64,000 bases of DNA from Callaeas wilsoni (taxonomy: Eukaryota > Chordata > Aves > Passeriformes > Callaeidae), in NCBI GenBank assembly GCA_013398955.1, contig VWPU01008541.1, positions 62,001 through 126,000 of the forward strand. The letters run 5' to 3'. Positions 26,040-36,200 of this stretch are shown one piece after another. How positions within the stretch are numbered: the stretch's first letter is position 1; every line of letters begins with the position of its first letter. The translations under genes were made by a program, and so were the position numbers. The notes under the pieces are model-generated. The model was not told the origin of the DNA. It did not search any database and saw nothing but the letters and a program-made list of their open reading frames with translations.

Positions 26040-26760
26040 TCCTCTGGGCACCTCTCATCAGGAGGTCTGGAAGGCCAGGAGAGGCCGCGCCACCGCTGCC
26101 GTTGTCTCTGAGGCAGCTCTGGAGTGAGCACGGGGCGCCTGCAACTCTCGGTGCGCGCTGCTGCACTGGCTGTCCGCGCCGGGCGGACACAGGCAGACGG
26201 ACGGACGGACAGACGGGCAGGCAGACGGACGGGCAGACGGACGGCCGGGCAGCCGGACAGGCAGACGGACAGGCGGACGGACAGACGGACGGGCGGACAG
26301 ACGGACGGACGGACGGACGGACAGCCGGGGGGGCGGACAGACAGACGGACGGACGGACGGGCAGGCAGACGGACGGACAGACAGCCGGACGGACAGACGG
26401 ACAGGCAGACGGACGGACGGACGGACGGACAGCCGGGGGGGCGGACAGACAGACGGACGGACGGACGGGCAGGCAGACGGACGGACAGACAGCCGGACGG
26501 ACAGACGGACAGGCAGACGGACAGGCGGGGCTGCAGCCGGGGCCCCGCGGGACTGTCACCAGGAGGTGCTGCTTGGCACGGGCGGCTCCTGCGCAAGTGG
26601 CCGCACAGGGCAGCGCGGCATGGAGCCGGGGGGTCGCGCAGGCACGCGGAACCACCCAGGGCTCCTCGGCGGGGCTCCGCAGGAGCCGCTCCGGCCACGG
26701 CCCTGGGCCGCACAGAGACGCGGAGGGTGTGCAACAGCAGGGGAAGTGGCGGTGAGATGG
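26040..26760. promoter_or_regulatory. GC/CpG-rich island, possible promoter
   Basis: Base composition switches abruptly from AT-rich to strongly GC-rich with dense CpG (gccgcgcc, ccgcgcc, ccccgcggg, cgcgcaggcacgcgg). The middle part (26182-26527) is a CpG-containing tetranucleotide array. The flanks 26040-26181 and 26528-26760 are GC-rich but not repetitive, and contain GGGCGG-type Sp1 words and a GT-donor-like 'ggcg|gtgagat' near 26748-26757. In birds, isolated CpG islands commonly mark promoters or first exons. No downstream coding exon is visible in this window, so a non-coding transcript, a distant gene or a GC-rich repeat are all open. The long open frames crossing it (up to 334 codons on both strands) are artefacts of the array and of GC-rich DNA having few stops. 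Confidence 0.5.
26182..26527. repeat. GGAC/GGCA-type tetranucleotide array with 108-bp higher-order unit
   Basis: The array is built of ggac, agac, ggca, ggcg and agcc four-base words. Inside it, 26323-26414 and 26431-26522 are identical over 92 bp, offset by 108 bp (27 tetranucleotides). Both begin agccgggggggcggacag, showing a recent higher-order duplication. A period of 4 gives stop-free reading in most frames, hence artificial Thr/Asp/Gly/Arg/Gln-rich and Pro/Ser/Val/Cys-rich translations. Runs of seven G (26329 and 26437 areas) give quadruplex potential. Confidence 0.95.
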
Positions 26761-27639
26761 AGAAGGTGTCTGAGAAAAATCTGCGGGAAAATCTGAGCCA
26801 CACAAAGCAAGGGAGGAGGGACGCTGGGGGTCCCAGTCCTGTGAGCAGTGGAGGTGGCTGCTGTGGTGGGGAAGGCTGGGAGCTGATTGATGACTCCTAG
26901 CAGCAGAGAGAATGTTCCTACCCACGTTCAAACCCACTGCTGTCAAATAGGCTTAGTGTCAGGCACTGGGGGACACAAACAAGACCTGTCAGGGCCAGCT
27001 GATGAACCTAATATCTACACAAGGTGGAAAAGTTGAATGATAGTTTTAGGAGTCTCATTTCTGCAGAGAACTGTGGCAAGATTTTGCTTTCCTGACCTGT
27101 TGTCTTGGAAGGTCTGTTGTTCACTGGGGTCCAGGAGGTGCGATGTTGCAGTGGCTGCCCAGGTTTGTCAGGCTGTCAGACCATTACCCCTTGCTTCTCC
27201 TCTGTGTGCAAACCAGCAACCCTGCTAGGGGTAATCTGCCTGGTGTTGCAGGATTCCATGGCACCAGGACCCTTTTCAAGGAGTGAGAGCAGGGTGTGAT
27301 GCATGTGGCCAAGGGGAGCAGCAGTGCCTTTGCAAACACTGTTTGCAAAGGCCTGTTACCCTCATGAGGAAGGCTTTAAGTTAGGTGTAAGATCACCATA
27401 TCCTGAAGAGAAGCAAGGACATAAGGGACAGAGAATATTCATCCTGAGCAGAGCGCGACAGAGAACATCAACTTCCTTGTCAAAACAGGTTGATTTGGGT
27501 CTCATCTCAAGTGTCTAAATATGCATGTAGAATGACGAACAAGCAAAAGAAATTTTAAGATATTACTTTTTTTATGAAAACATGATGGGATACTTCTCCT
27601 AGCTGGAATCTTGTACTGTATATCCAGGCCCTTCAGAAA
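26761..27639. other. unique DNA flanking the CpG island, one palindrome
   Basis: Composition returns gradually to AT-rich. No exon is identified with confidence. A perfect palindrome lies at 27326-27352 (separate entry). Short frames at 27037-27299 and 27303-27518 have no recognisable domain. Confidence 0.5.
27326..27352. repeat. perfect 13-bp-arm palindrome
   Basis: Left arm gcctttgcaaaca (27326-27338), a single central C (27339) and right arm tgtttgcaaaggc (27340-27352) are exact reverse complements. The arms contain TTTGCAAA-like and TGTTTGC words resembling C/EBP and FOX sites, so a dimeric protein-binding site is possible. That reading is inference; only the palindrome itself is seen. 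Confidence 0.9.
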
Positions 27640-28130
27640 AGGGAGGATGGGAAAGCAAGAAGGAGGTGCTATGTTCTATGCAAAGGGGTCGTTTAAATGC
27701 ATGGAGCTTTGCCCTAGGGCACAAGATAAAGAAATGGAAGACTGGTGGGCAGAGGTTAGAGAACAGACCAGCACAGATAATATTGCATTAGTGGTCTACT
27801 ACCTATAAATCGAGATCAAGAAGAGGTGGAAGAAGAAGAAAGATTTCTGGAATGTACTGAAGACAGTTCTGTGCTGCAGGTGATGGATAAAGAAACAAGG
27901 GGAGGACGCTCTGCTCATAAACAAGAAAGAACATCTGGGTGATGGTTGATGTTGTCAAAGGCTGCCTTATCTGCAATAACAATGACATTGTGCCATTTGA
28001 GATCCAGAGATGAATGAGCTGGATAAACAGCAGAAATACCATCTTGGACATCAGAGGAGCAAATTTTTTTTCTTGTTTAGGAACATGATTGGTTGATTCC
28101 TGGGGAAAATTTGGGAAAATGTAAACACAT
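27640..28130 (+). mobile_element. CR1 LINE remnant, endonuclease domain of ORF2
   Basis: The plus strand encodes KEMEDWWAEVREQTSTDNIA followed by LVVYY, matching the CR1 apurinic-like endonuclease segment (KExGDWLxEVREQT..VxGVYYRPP). After a deletion it continues with RFLECTEDSSVLQVMDKETR (F.ECxDDNFLxQVxxEPTR), then in another frame HLGDG..., DVVKGCL and NNNDIVPFEI (the S-DH-MVEF region). A diverged LDFRRANF-like stretch follows near 28045-28075. Stops and frame changes show it is dead. The copy lacks the RT and 3' tail, so it was truncated at both ends. Confidence 0.8.
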
Positions 28131-28466
28131 CCACTCACACATGGAGTTGTGGGGAAAGCAAGCTAAAAACCTGCTCAACTTCATTGAAAGAATGCAGGAA
28201 GCATAATTTATTTTTCAGTTAATAGATCTGAAGTTAGAGCATATATTTTAGAACATTCCAAATGAGGGATTAGTTATTTTTTCAATGAAAGGTGAACTAT
28301 TTTGCACGTAAAATATTTATCCACTAGTGCATTGGAAGAGCCAACATTTTTATAGAGTTCAGCAGCAAGAGGAAGATTAAGAACAGGCTGATAAAACCTA
28401 GAGACCTTTCAGGCAGGTGTTAGAATTGAACCTAGGTCTCTGATTTGTCTTACTTGTGAGTTTTAT

Positions 28467-28556
28467 CTTCCTTCCTTCCTGCCTTCCTGCCTTGCTTCCT
28501 TCCTTCCTGCCTTCCTGCCTTCCTTCCTTCCTGCCTTCCTTCCTTCCTGCCTTCTC
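28467..28556. repeat. (CCTTCCTTCCTG)-type pyrimidine microsatellite
   Basis: A CTTCC/CTGCC alternation: four-base cttc units with interspersed ctgc, all pyrimidine except one G per irregular 8- or 12-base block. The run is about 90 bp. It creates Lys/Glu/Gly/Arg-rich and Leu/Pro/Ser-rich open frames (28398-28740) that are not genes. Confidence 0.96.
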
Positions 28557-28987
28557 CCTGTTTGGATTATACATTTTTGTTCTTGAATTAAATGATTGGT
28601 TACTTATTTCCTGCAGATTAAACAGCACTATCAATCTTAAAGCTGGAGCTATCTGCCAGAGAAGATTTAAACATTTACAAGGATTCAAACCATGTATCTC
28701 TCTTAGGTACATTCTGTTAGCACCTAGTAAGAGTCTCTAATTGGCATTTAATCTTGGCAACCTCTGCATTTAGCATCTGTCTATCTCTGTGTTTTGCTTG
28801 GAGAGCTAAAGTGTTTTAGTCTGCCTTGTGATAATGTCTCTTTCATGTTCAATGAAGGTGAATCTTCAGCCTGTTTGACTGAAGGTTTCTAGGTTCTATA
28901 TAGAATCACAGCATGTCCCAGAACTTTCAGTACAACTTTTTGACCCACAAATACTTTGAGGTTTATATTTTAACATCTGTGTGTGAA

Positions 28988-29357
28988 TAGAATCATAGAA
29001 TGGTTTCAGTTGGAGGGGACCTTAAAGATCATCCAGTTCCAATCCCCTTGTCAATGGCAGGGACACCTTCCACTAGACCAGGTTGCTCAAATCCTTGTCT
29101 TACCTGGCCTTGAACACTTCCAGGGATGGGGCATCTACAACTTCTCCGGGCAACTTGTTACAGTGTCTCAGCATTCTCACAGTAAAGAATTTCCTCCTAA
29201 CATCTAATCTAAAGGTACTGTTTTTCAGTTTGAAGCCTTGTCCTGACCTTGGAAAAAGCCCCTCTCCATCTCTCTTGTATGCTCTCTTTAAGTACTGGAA
29301 GGCTGCCTTAAGGTCTTTCTGGAGTCTGCTCTTCTCCAGGCTGAACAACAGCAGCTG
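28988..29357 (-). mobile_element. CR1 LINE 3' end, left arm of a head-to-head pair
   Basis: The plus strand begins tagaatcatagaatggtttc and runs through 'ggaccttaaagatcatccag', 'accaggttgctcaaa', 'ttccagggatggggcatc' and 'cttctccaggctgaacaac', all reverse-complement CR1 3' sequence. On the minus strand the frame from 29420 to 29100 shows LDVRRKFFTVRMLRHCNKLP and GEVVDAPSLEVFKAR, the CR1 ORF2 C-terminus. It meets an oppositely oriented CR1 at about 29357 with no spacer. Confidence 0.93.
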
Positions 29358-29965
29358 AACATGAGCCAGCTGTGCCCAAGTGTCCAAGAAGGCCAGTGGC
29401 ATCCTGGCTTGTATCAGCAATATTGTGGCCAGCAGGACCAGGGCAGTGGTCGTCCCCCTGTACTGGTGAGGTCACACGTCAAGTGCTTTTAAGCCTCTCA
29501 GTTCAGGAAGGGCATTCAGGTGGAGCTGGAGTGAGTCCAGAAAGGGGCAGTGAAGCTGGTGAAGGGAATGAGGCACACGTCTTACAAGGCCTGAGGGAGC
29601 AGGGGTTGTTTAGCCTGGAGAAAAGGAGGCCTGGGGGGACTTTGTCACTCTCTACATTTACCTGAAAGGAGGTTGTAGACAGGTGGAGTTCAGCCTCTTC
29701 TTCCAGGCAACCAGTGATTGGAAAAGGGAAAACAGTATCAGATTACGCAAGGGAAAGTTCAGGTGGGCTATTAGAAAAAAATTCTTTACTAAAATAGTGT
29801 TCAGGCATTGGAACAGGCTGTCCAGGAAGGTGGTTGAGTCTTGATCCCTGGAGGTATTTAAACAGGGAATAGATATGGTGCTTATTGGTGGACTTGGCAG
29901 TCCAAGGGTTGGACCTGATGATCTTACAAGTCTTTTCCAAATGCAATGATTCTATGATTCTATGA
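29358..29965 (+). mobile_element. CR1 LINE 3' end, right arm of a head-to-head pair
   Basis: This begins with 'gaacatgagccagctgtgccc', continues 'aagaaggccagtggcatcctgg', 'ggttgtttagcctggagaaaagg', 'acctgaaaggaggttgtag' and 'ggcattggaacaggctgtcc', and ends with the tail 'aatgattctatgattctatgaa'. It covers the CR1 thumb/C-terminal region, the 3' UTR and the terminal repeat. Frames are broken by several indels. It has the opposite orientation to 28988-29357 and is a different piece of CR1 at its 5' side, so the pair forms only a partial inverted repeat. Confidence 0.94.
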
Positions 29966-32900
29966 AATATTCTTGCTTTCCACTACAAGTTAGGCTCAGC
30001 TATCAGCTGATTCAGAAACCTTCTGTCAGTGTTTACATCAAGGAACAGATAAACATCTAAAACTTCTAGGATATGTTTATAGGTAAGCACATCATTTTCT
30101 TTTCTTTATGTAAAATAACTAAATAAGATTACCAAAAGTAATAAAATCTTTTCTCTCTGGCCCCAGAGATTCCCTAAGTGTATCTCACTTTATTAGGGGA
30201 ATGTCTTAGAAGCACCTCTTGATTTGCACATTTTATTAGAATTATTGCAATGAGTTTCAGGAAGTTGTTGGGGTCACTGTTCTAATGAGCACATACATCT
30301 GTGTCTTTATTTTTTCAAGTCATATAACATAAGTAATTTTCTCAATGGCAAGATTATTATCATCTCTGGCATAAACATGACATGTAAGTTATTCTAACCT
30401 AAGTGGGATCTCTGCAAGATCAGTAATCAGAAGCTGGAGTTGCAAGAAAAGTTCTCCAGTTGTTTTATGTTAAACTTTCAGAATATTGTATACTGGAGAT
30501 CAGTATCTTTGAGGGTTGTTAAAACTCTTTCCTTCAGTAAACTATAATATCTATGAAAAATGAAACAATTCTGGAAGTTCTCTGAGATTTCTAAAAGGAC
30601 AACGTGAGAGATGGAGCAGATGATGCAGGATTTGGATCTCCTGGCTAAAATACAGCTAGTTGCACTCTATGGTATACTCTCGTTTTTCTTTTTCTGTGTT
30701 GACCCGGGACATCTATGAAACATGATATTTAAGTTAAAAAACCCCCAAATATTCATAACGTTTTGAAGTGTTTGAATTAGAGAGACGCTCTAAGAATAAC
30801 TTACAATACATACTGTCAGAAAATGAGTTTGAGAGTCAGGGAATGTTATGTTCATGGACTCTACTCAGAAGAAAAAAAGGATATACTGTGGATTATGCTA
30901 TCTATCCCAAATGCTAAACTGGATGCACGTTTTTTAATAACAGAAGTTTATGCTTTGACTAAAAATCAAAGCTTACATATGTCTCTCTCATAAGAATTAC
31001 TCTAAATAATTCAGTTAGACCCTAAAGTAAAAATCAGGAGCATAAACATTTACAAGTAGTGACATGAAGATTCAGGAGTCCTGAAATCCATTAAACCTTT
31101 TTTTCGCTCTGTGAAAAGTGCCATTGTTGTACGGTTCTGATGATATGGTGCATATATCCCAGGCCATTGCATTAATTCATATCTAGTTATATGTTGCTGC
31201 CTTATCAATCTAGAAATGGCCATCTGACAGCCTCTGTAATCATATCATGCCATGCTACAGGCTGCCTCTCAAATGCAATGTCATTAGTCACTCTCAGTAC
31301 TGCTGGTGGTTTGTTCCAAACATGGTTTAAAGTCCTTCATTCTTCTTGTGCTAATAACATCTTCTAGACTTCTTATTTCTATTCACTCCAACATATTAGA
31401 CTACCAAATATACAGGTAGAGGAGTAGGAATCATTAGCATACACATGCTGTGGCAGGCTGAGGTTTGTCTAGCTCTGCCTTCTACATGGCTTCCAATAAA
31501 GCCTATTAGCCATATATGTACCTAATTCTGAAAAAGTACGGAGAATTTATAGCTGAGCAACTAACCGAGGGTAAATACTTTCACAAAGCTTTCATGGTTT
31601 TAATTGCTACAAGTACCATCTAACTTTTTTATCTTAAAATTATTCTGAGGTAATAATTTTGGATATAAATCTCTTGAATAGTTTCAACATGCCCCATTTG
31701 CTTGAATTTCATGAGAACTGAAATTTTAGACAGTGTTTGATGTTCTTCTCAGCTATAATTATAGTTAAGTAAATATTGGGAATAGCTAGATATGTCTGTA
31801 GTTGTCTGCTTAAGATTCTTGGATTCAGAAGTAAGTCTTCCTGACAACAATCTGGAGACAATGAACCCAAAAAGGAGTCAACACATTAATTTCATTTTTT
31901 AATGAAAAGTCATTAAAAATTTAAACTAGCATTCACAGATAGAATCCTTCTGTAAACATGCAAAACTACTATAATTACAAAAACTTCATAAATTTGTGAT
32001 TTGGCAGCAGCAGAATGGATGCTAAAGACTTGGCAACCCGAGAAGAGGTGTGACAGTAAAAGACTGCTAGGACACAAGATATAGATGGTCGAGCTAGTGC
32101 TCTGTGTCGTCATTTTGTGTGAGTCAAGGTGCGTAGCACATGTAAGGGTGGAGAAAGCTGCATTTCCTTCAAAGAGAGAAATTGAGTCTCTGCTCATTCC
32201 TGGGGTGAAAAAGGTGCTGTGATTTACCATGACTTTATTAATTGCGTAAATAATTTTGATAATGCACATACTTTTGTAACTAGTAAATATTTATTGCAAG
32301 ATGTCACTGGAACATTGTATCTGCCTGTGTCCGTGGATACATATGTCTTTGAGGGGTTCATTATTTCTGTAAAGTGAAAGATTCAGTGACCCTGGAACAG
32401 AAATGTATATGTGATGAGGTGTACTAATAAAACATTAGTTATGCTATCAGGAAACCACATCTTGAAGGCTGATGAAGAAAAACAGAGGATTGTAACAGAG
32501 GCTCCCTGAAAGTTCAAGTATAGGATAATTGCAGAGGCCTAGAAAGTGCAAGAAAGGAACAATACCAGAGGTGCCAGGTCTATTAACTGAGATCACAAGT
32601 GGTCATTTCATGGTCATTAATGAAATTCCATGTTGAAAGCCAAGTGGAACTTGTTTCAGAGATAAAAGAGAACAAAGAACAAGTATTACACATATGTGAA
32701 GCTTACATTACAAAATAAATTTGAGTACACCTAAGTGTGAACCAGTGAGAAAAGAGCAGACAAGCATAGTGTTAGTGAACATATCAAAGATCCCTAGGCA
32801 GACCCAGAGTGAGAAGGAAGCATCAGCTTCAATGTTTGTCCCACAAAAGAACTTGATGTACTACCTTAACCCTATGCTGATTCTTCTTAGCAAAGACTGG

Positions 32901-33040
32901 TACCCCCATTTTAGGACCCAAAGGGCAGAAAGAGCATGGAGATAATGCCAGAAAGAGATGTAAATACTAGAAAGTTTGTGTGTATCTGTTTTAATGCCAT
33001 CATTTTGAGGAATGGACTGTAATAGTTGTATAATTGAAGA
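29966..33040. other. unique AT-rich DNA, no recognisable feature
   Basis: No gene or repeat seen. Frames at 31913-32269 (minus) and 32721-32945 (plus) have no recognisable motif and are of chance length. Confidence 0.55.
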
Positions 33041-33225
33041 ACAGTTTAGTTTGGAAAGGACATCTAAAGGTCATGTAGTTGGATTATCCTTAGACCATTA
33101 CCAAGCAGGTGATATTATTCAGGACATTTAGTTTTAAGTATCTCTAGGGGTGAGGAATTCACTGCCACTTTTGTCAACCTGTTACAATGTCCTACCAACA
33201 AGGTGAAACATTTGCTACTAACTTA
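33041..33225 (-). mobile_element. CR1 LINE remnant (3' region)
   Basis: Plus-strand words 'agtttggaaaggacatctaa' + 'aggtcatgtagt', 'caagcaggtgatattattcagg', 'aagtatctctaggggtgag' and 'gtcaacctgttacaatgt' fall in the order of a reverse-complement CR1 3' end ('gttggaagggacctctggag...'). Strongly diverged and without the terminal ATTCTATGA units. Confidence 0.72.
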
Positions 33226-36200
33226 GAGTTCTCATGTTGGAAATTGCACAGATTGCCCATCCTGGTATCACTGTACACATTATCTGCATCAGCTTGTGCT
33301 GGGTGTCTGTCATTCTGTACAACTGAGGGAAAGCTGAGAAGAAGCTTCACCTCAGCTGAGTCAATGATTAAGGTGCAATCATGCTTCAGAAATCCAAATG
33401 CATTGCCTTCAATGTCTGGAAACACCATTTTATTCATACTCCAGGGAGAAGCATATTCTCATCATGCCCAGGAGTATATCTAAGCAACACAAATGAGCCC
33501 AGTGGTGATGAGTAGCTTACCTTTCATCCATAGCTATAATATTTTGTCATCACCACCTGACTGAATTTTCCATTATATATTAATAATGGGTAGAGCTGAA
33601 AAGGTTCAGATTTTGTGTGCCACTTCCAACCTGATTCAGCAAGCTTTTTGAATCAACAATATTTTAATTGCAGATCTCCTTGAGAACAGTTTTTGGGGGG
33701 TTGTTTCTTTGTGGTTTTCTTGTTGTTGTTTTTAATTTTATTTAGAAGGAGCAGAAGGCATCCTATTCCAGTGCTTGGATGGACATCTAGACTGCACTAT
33801 ACTGTTTATTCTTGAAACAAATCCCAAGAAAGGGACCAAATTTTGAGAGTTTTCAGAAAACTGAAAAATTTGATTAAATTTCAAATTATTTATTAAATAT
33901 ATTTCACAACAACAATCAATAGAATTTATAATTTTAGGGAAAGCATGGAACATTTTCAAGTCACTTCTGTAAGGACAGCAATATCTGTGTTACTTGCAGC
34001 ACAGAGAGTGCTTTCAGGTGGCAACAGACTTGACTTCTGGAAGAATATGAAGCCCCAAGATATAATTTTTCTTCTGAAACTTCTTACAATTTCTGACTGA
34101 AGAGGCTGAAAAAGTTGTTTCATACGCAGTGATCATCGGATGTGGATCAGTGGATTACATGAAAGAGTGCTTTTCAAAATAAACTGTAGGCATACATATA
34201 CAGTTTACAAAAGTCTCTTACTGATATTTGTATCTAATTAAATGAGAACATAATAACATTTTCATGGACACAGAAGTATTTTCTATTGGTATATCTGAAA
34301 GCATTCTAATATGCCCAAATTAATTCCATTCCAAAGTTCCATTTAACAAAGTAAAAGGAGAAATAGAACAAAATCCGTGGCTAGTGATCCCACTGTTGGT
34401 CTTAAATGACACAGAAGTGAGATTTTTTTTCCAGTCCAAACATAGGAAAAGATATGTGAGCTCATCACCTGTGGTCATGTAGTATTTGCTTGGACATCAG
34501 CAACCTATATTTCAGTAGTAACCCTGAAATGGGAAAAATCCTAAGGTTTTCACTTTTTTGGGGGACTTACCTCTTTCAGGTACAAAGCACTCCTCTCTGG
34601 AAGGTTCTGAAACTTTCTTGCTTTCCTGGCTCCTATTTGGAGTGACCATGAGAAACAATGTAATGAATTACGATAGAAAACCTCAGCCTCTTTTTCAATG
34701 CTAAAGGAATGCAGACAGGTCGGAACTTGTATTTTACAAGCCAGTTGTAATTCAAGCTCATCTGAAAATAACTGCTCTCCCAAATATAGCACTCCTCCAA
34801 AAAATATTTCTTAAAAATGAGCTGAGACATTAGTGAGTAAATGAATAAGTAAATAAAATTTCCCAATAACAAAAAACCCAAAGTACTGAAAATACAGCTA
34901 TGACAAAAGGAGATTTTTATTTCTCTTGCTCTAATGCTTTGAGCGTAACATGGCTGCAAACCAGCAGGCAGCCATAAACACCAATAGAGAGTGTTTAAAT
35001 CTATATGAAAAAACAGGTTTTCCAACTGCAGCCTTTGCAATCTTAAAAACAGCATTAAGAGGCTGAAGGAACACATTGCACCATACAATTTTCTGAGTGT
35101 TACAGAGGTTGAGTCTCCTTGACCATATCAGCAGGTAAATCCTCTATGCTTGTTCCAAACCCAGCAGGAACATCAGTAATTTACAGCAAGGGATCTGTGC
35201 AGGATCTCCTGTTTTTCATCCATGAAGAGCATTTTTGTTTTTTAGGTGCTGTGCATGGTAGAATTTCCTGTTGTTTCTTAACATATTTTACTTGAACTTG
35301 CTGCGTAGGAGAATTTTTGATGTGCATACTTGAAATAAATCTCAGGCATCTCAAATTTATTTCTCAGATGATTTTTCCAACAGTAAGTTTTTTAAGTTGT
35401 GTCTTGCCCTCTCTCCCCACTTCCCATGTCAATGGCAATACAATTGTTTAACTCTGGCCTGCTGACAATAGAGACCTTTTTTTAACTTCCAGTAAATATG
35501 TGATGTCATAGCCACCTAGTAGATAAGCTGCAGATAACATGACAGTAATCACAAATCACCGACTGGGCTGCAGAAGTTGCATTCTTCCTCTTTTCAGCTT
35601 AATTATTGCAAAATTTCAATAAAGTGTAAGTTAATTTAACTTTTATGCAAGAAAGAAGGGAATTCTGCTCATGAAAAAGTGCAAAGGACCTATTCTGGGT
35701 TTTATGGCACTGAAAAATACAGCTGCAAAAAGAATGTTGAGGAAATTCCATATACAGGTGCTTATTTTGATAATCAGACTCCAACAACATTTTTTGTTTT
35801 CAGAAACAAAACTCGTCTGAATGATCAGCCCTTCACACCTCTATGATAACAAATTGACATCTGTAGAGGAGATAGAGTATTTTTTTTTTTTTACTGTTTG
35901 TATGTCAAATAAGGAGGTGAGTCCTGTTCATGATATTTGACTGATTTTTGATCATTTTACTGTTCTTCCTAAAAAGGGTTAATGATGATACTGATGGTCT
36001 TTGGTCCAAGAAAGAATTCCAAGATTGCAGCTGCATTGCCTGGGTTACTGGAGTGTTAAGAGTTCTGCAGGATTTCAACTTTTAAGAAAATCTATTTTAA
36101 ACCTGTAAACTAATGAAAACTTCTTTTTGACAGTCAAGAGATATTCTCACAGAGGTAAAAATTACTGTACTTTTAGGACTCTAACTTGAGTATGCTACAG

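Noticed and set aside
25808..26946. Four overlapping frames of 258-334 codons, the longest in the window
   Set aside because: They cross the tetranucleotide array and its GC-rich shoulders on both strands; repeat period 4 and low stop frequency explain them. No recognisable domain outside the repeat.
28905..28955. Possible CR1 tail (tagaatcacagcatgtcccag)
   Set aside because: Only a short resemblance at the start; no further match before the clear CR1 at 28988.
34633..35088. 151-codon minus-strand frame
   Set aside because: Hydrophobic, Phe/Leu/Ile-rich composition expected from AT-rich DNA; no domain or promoter context.
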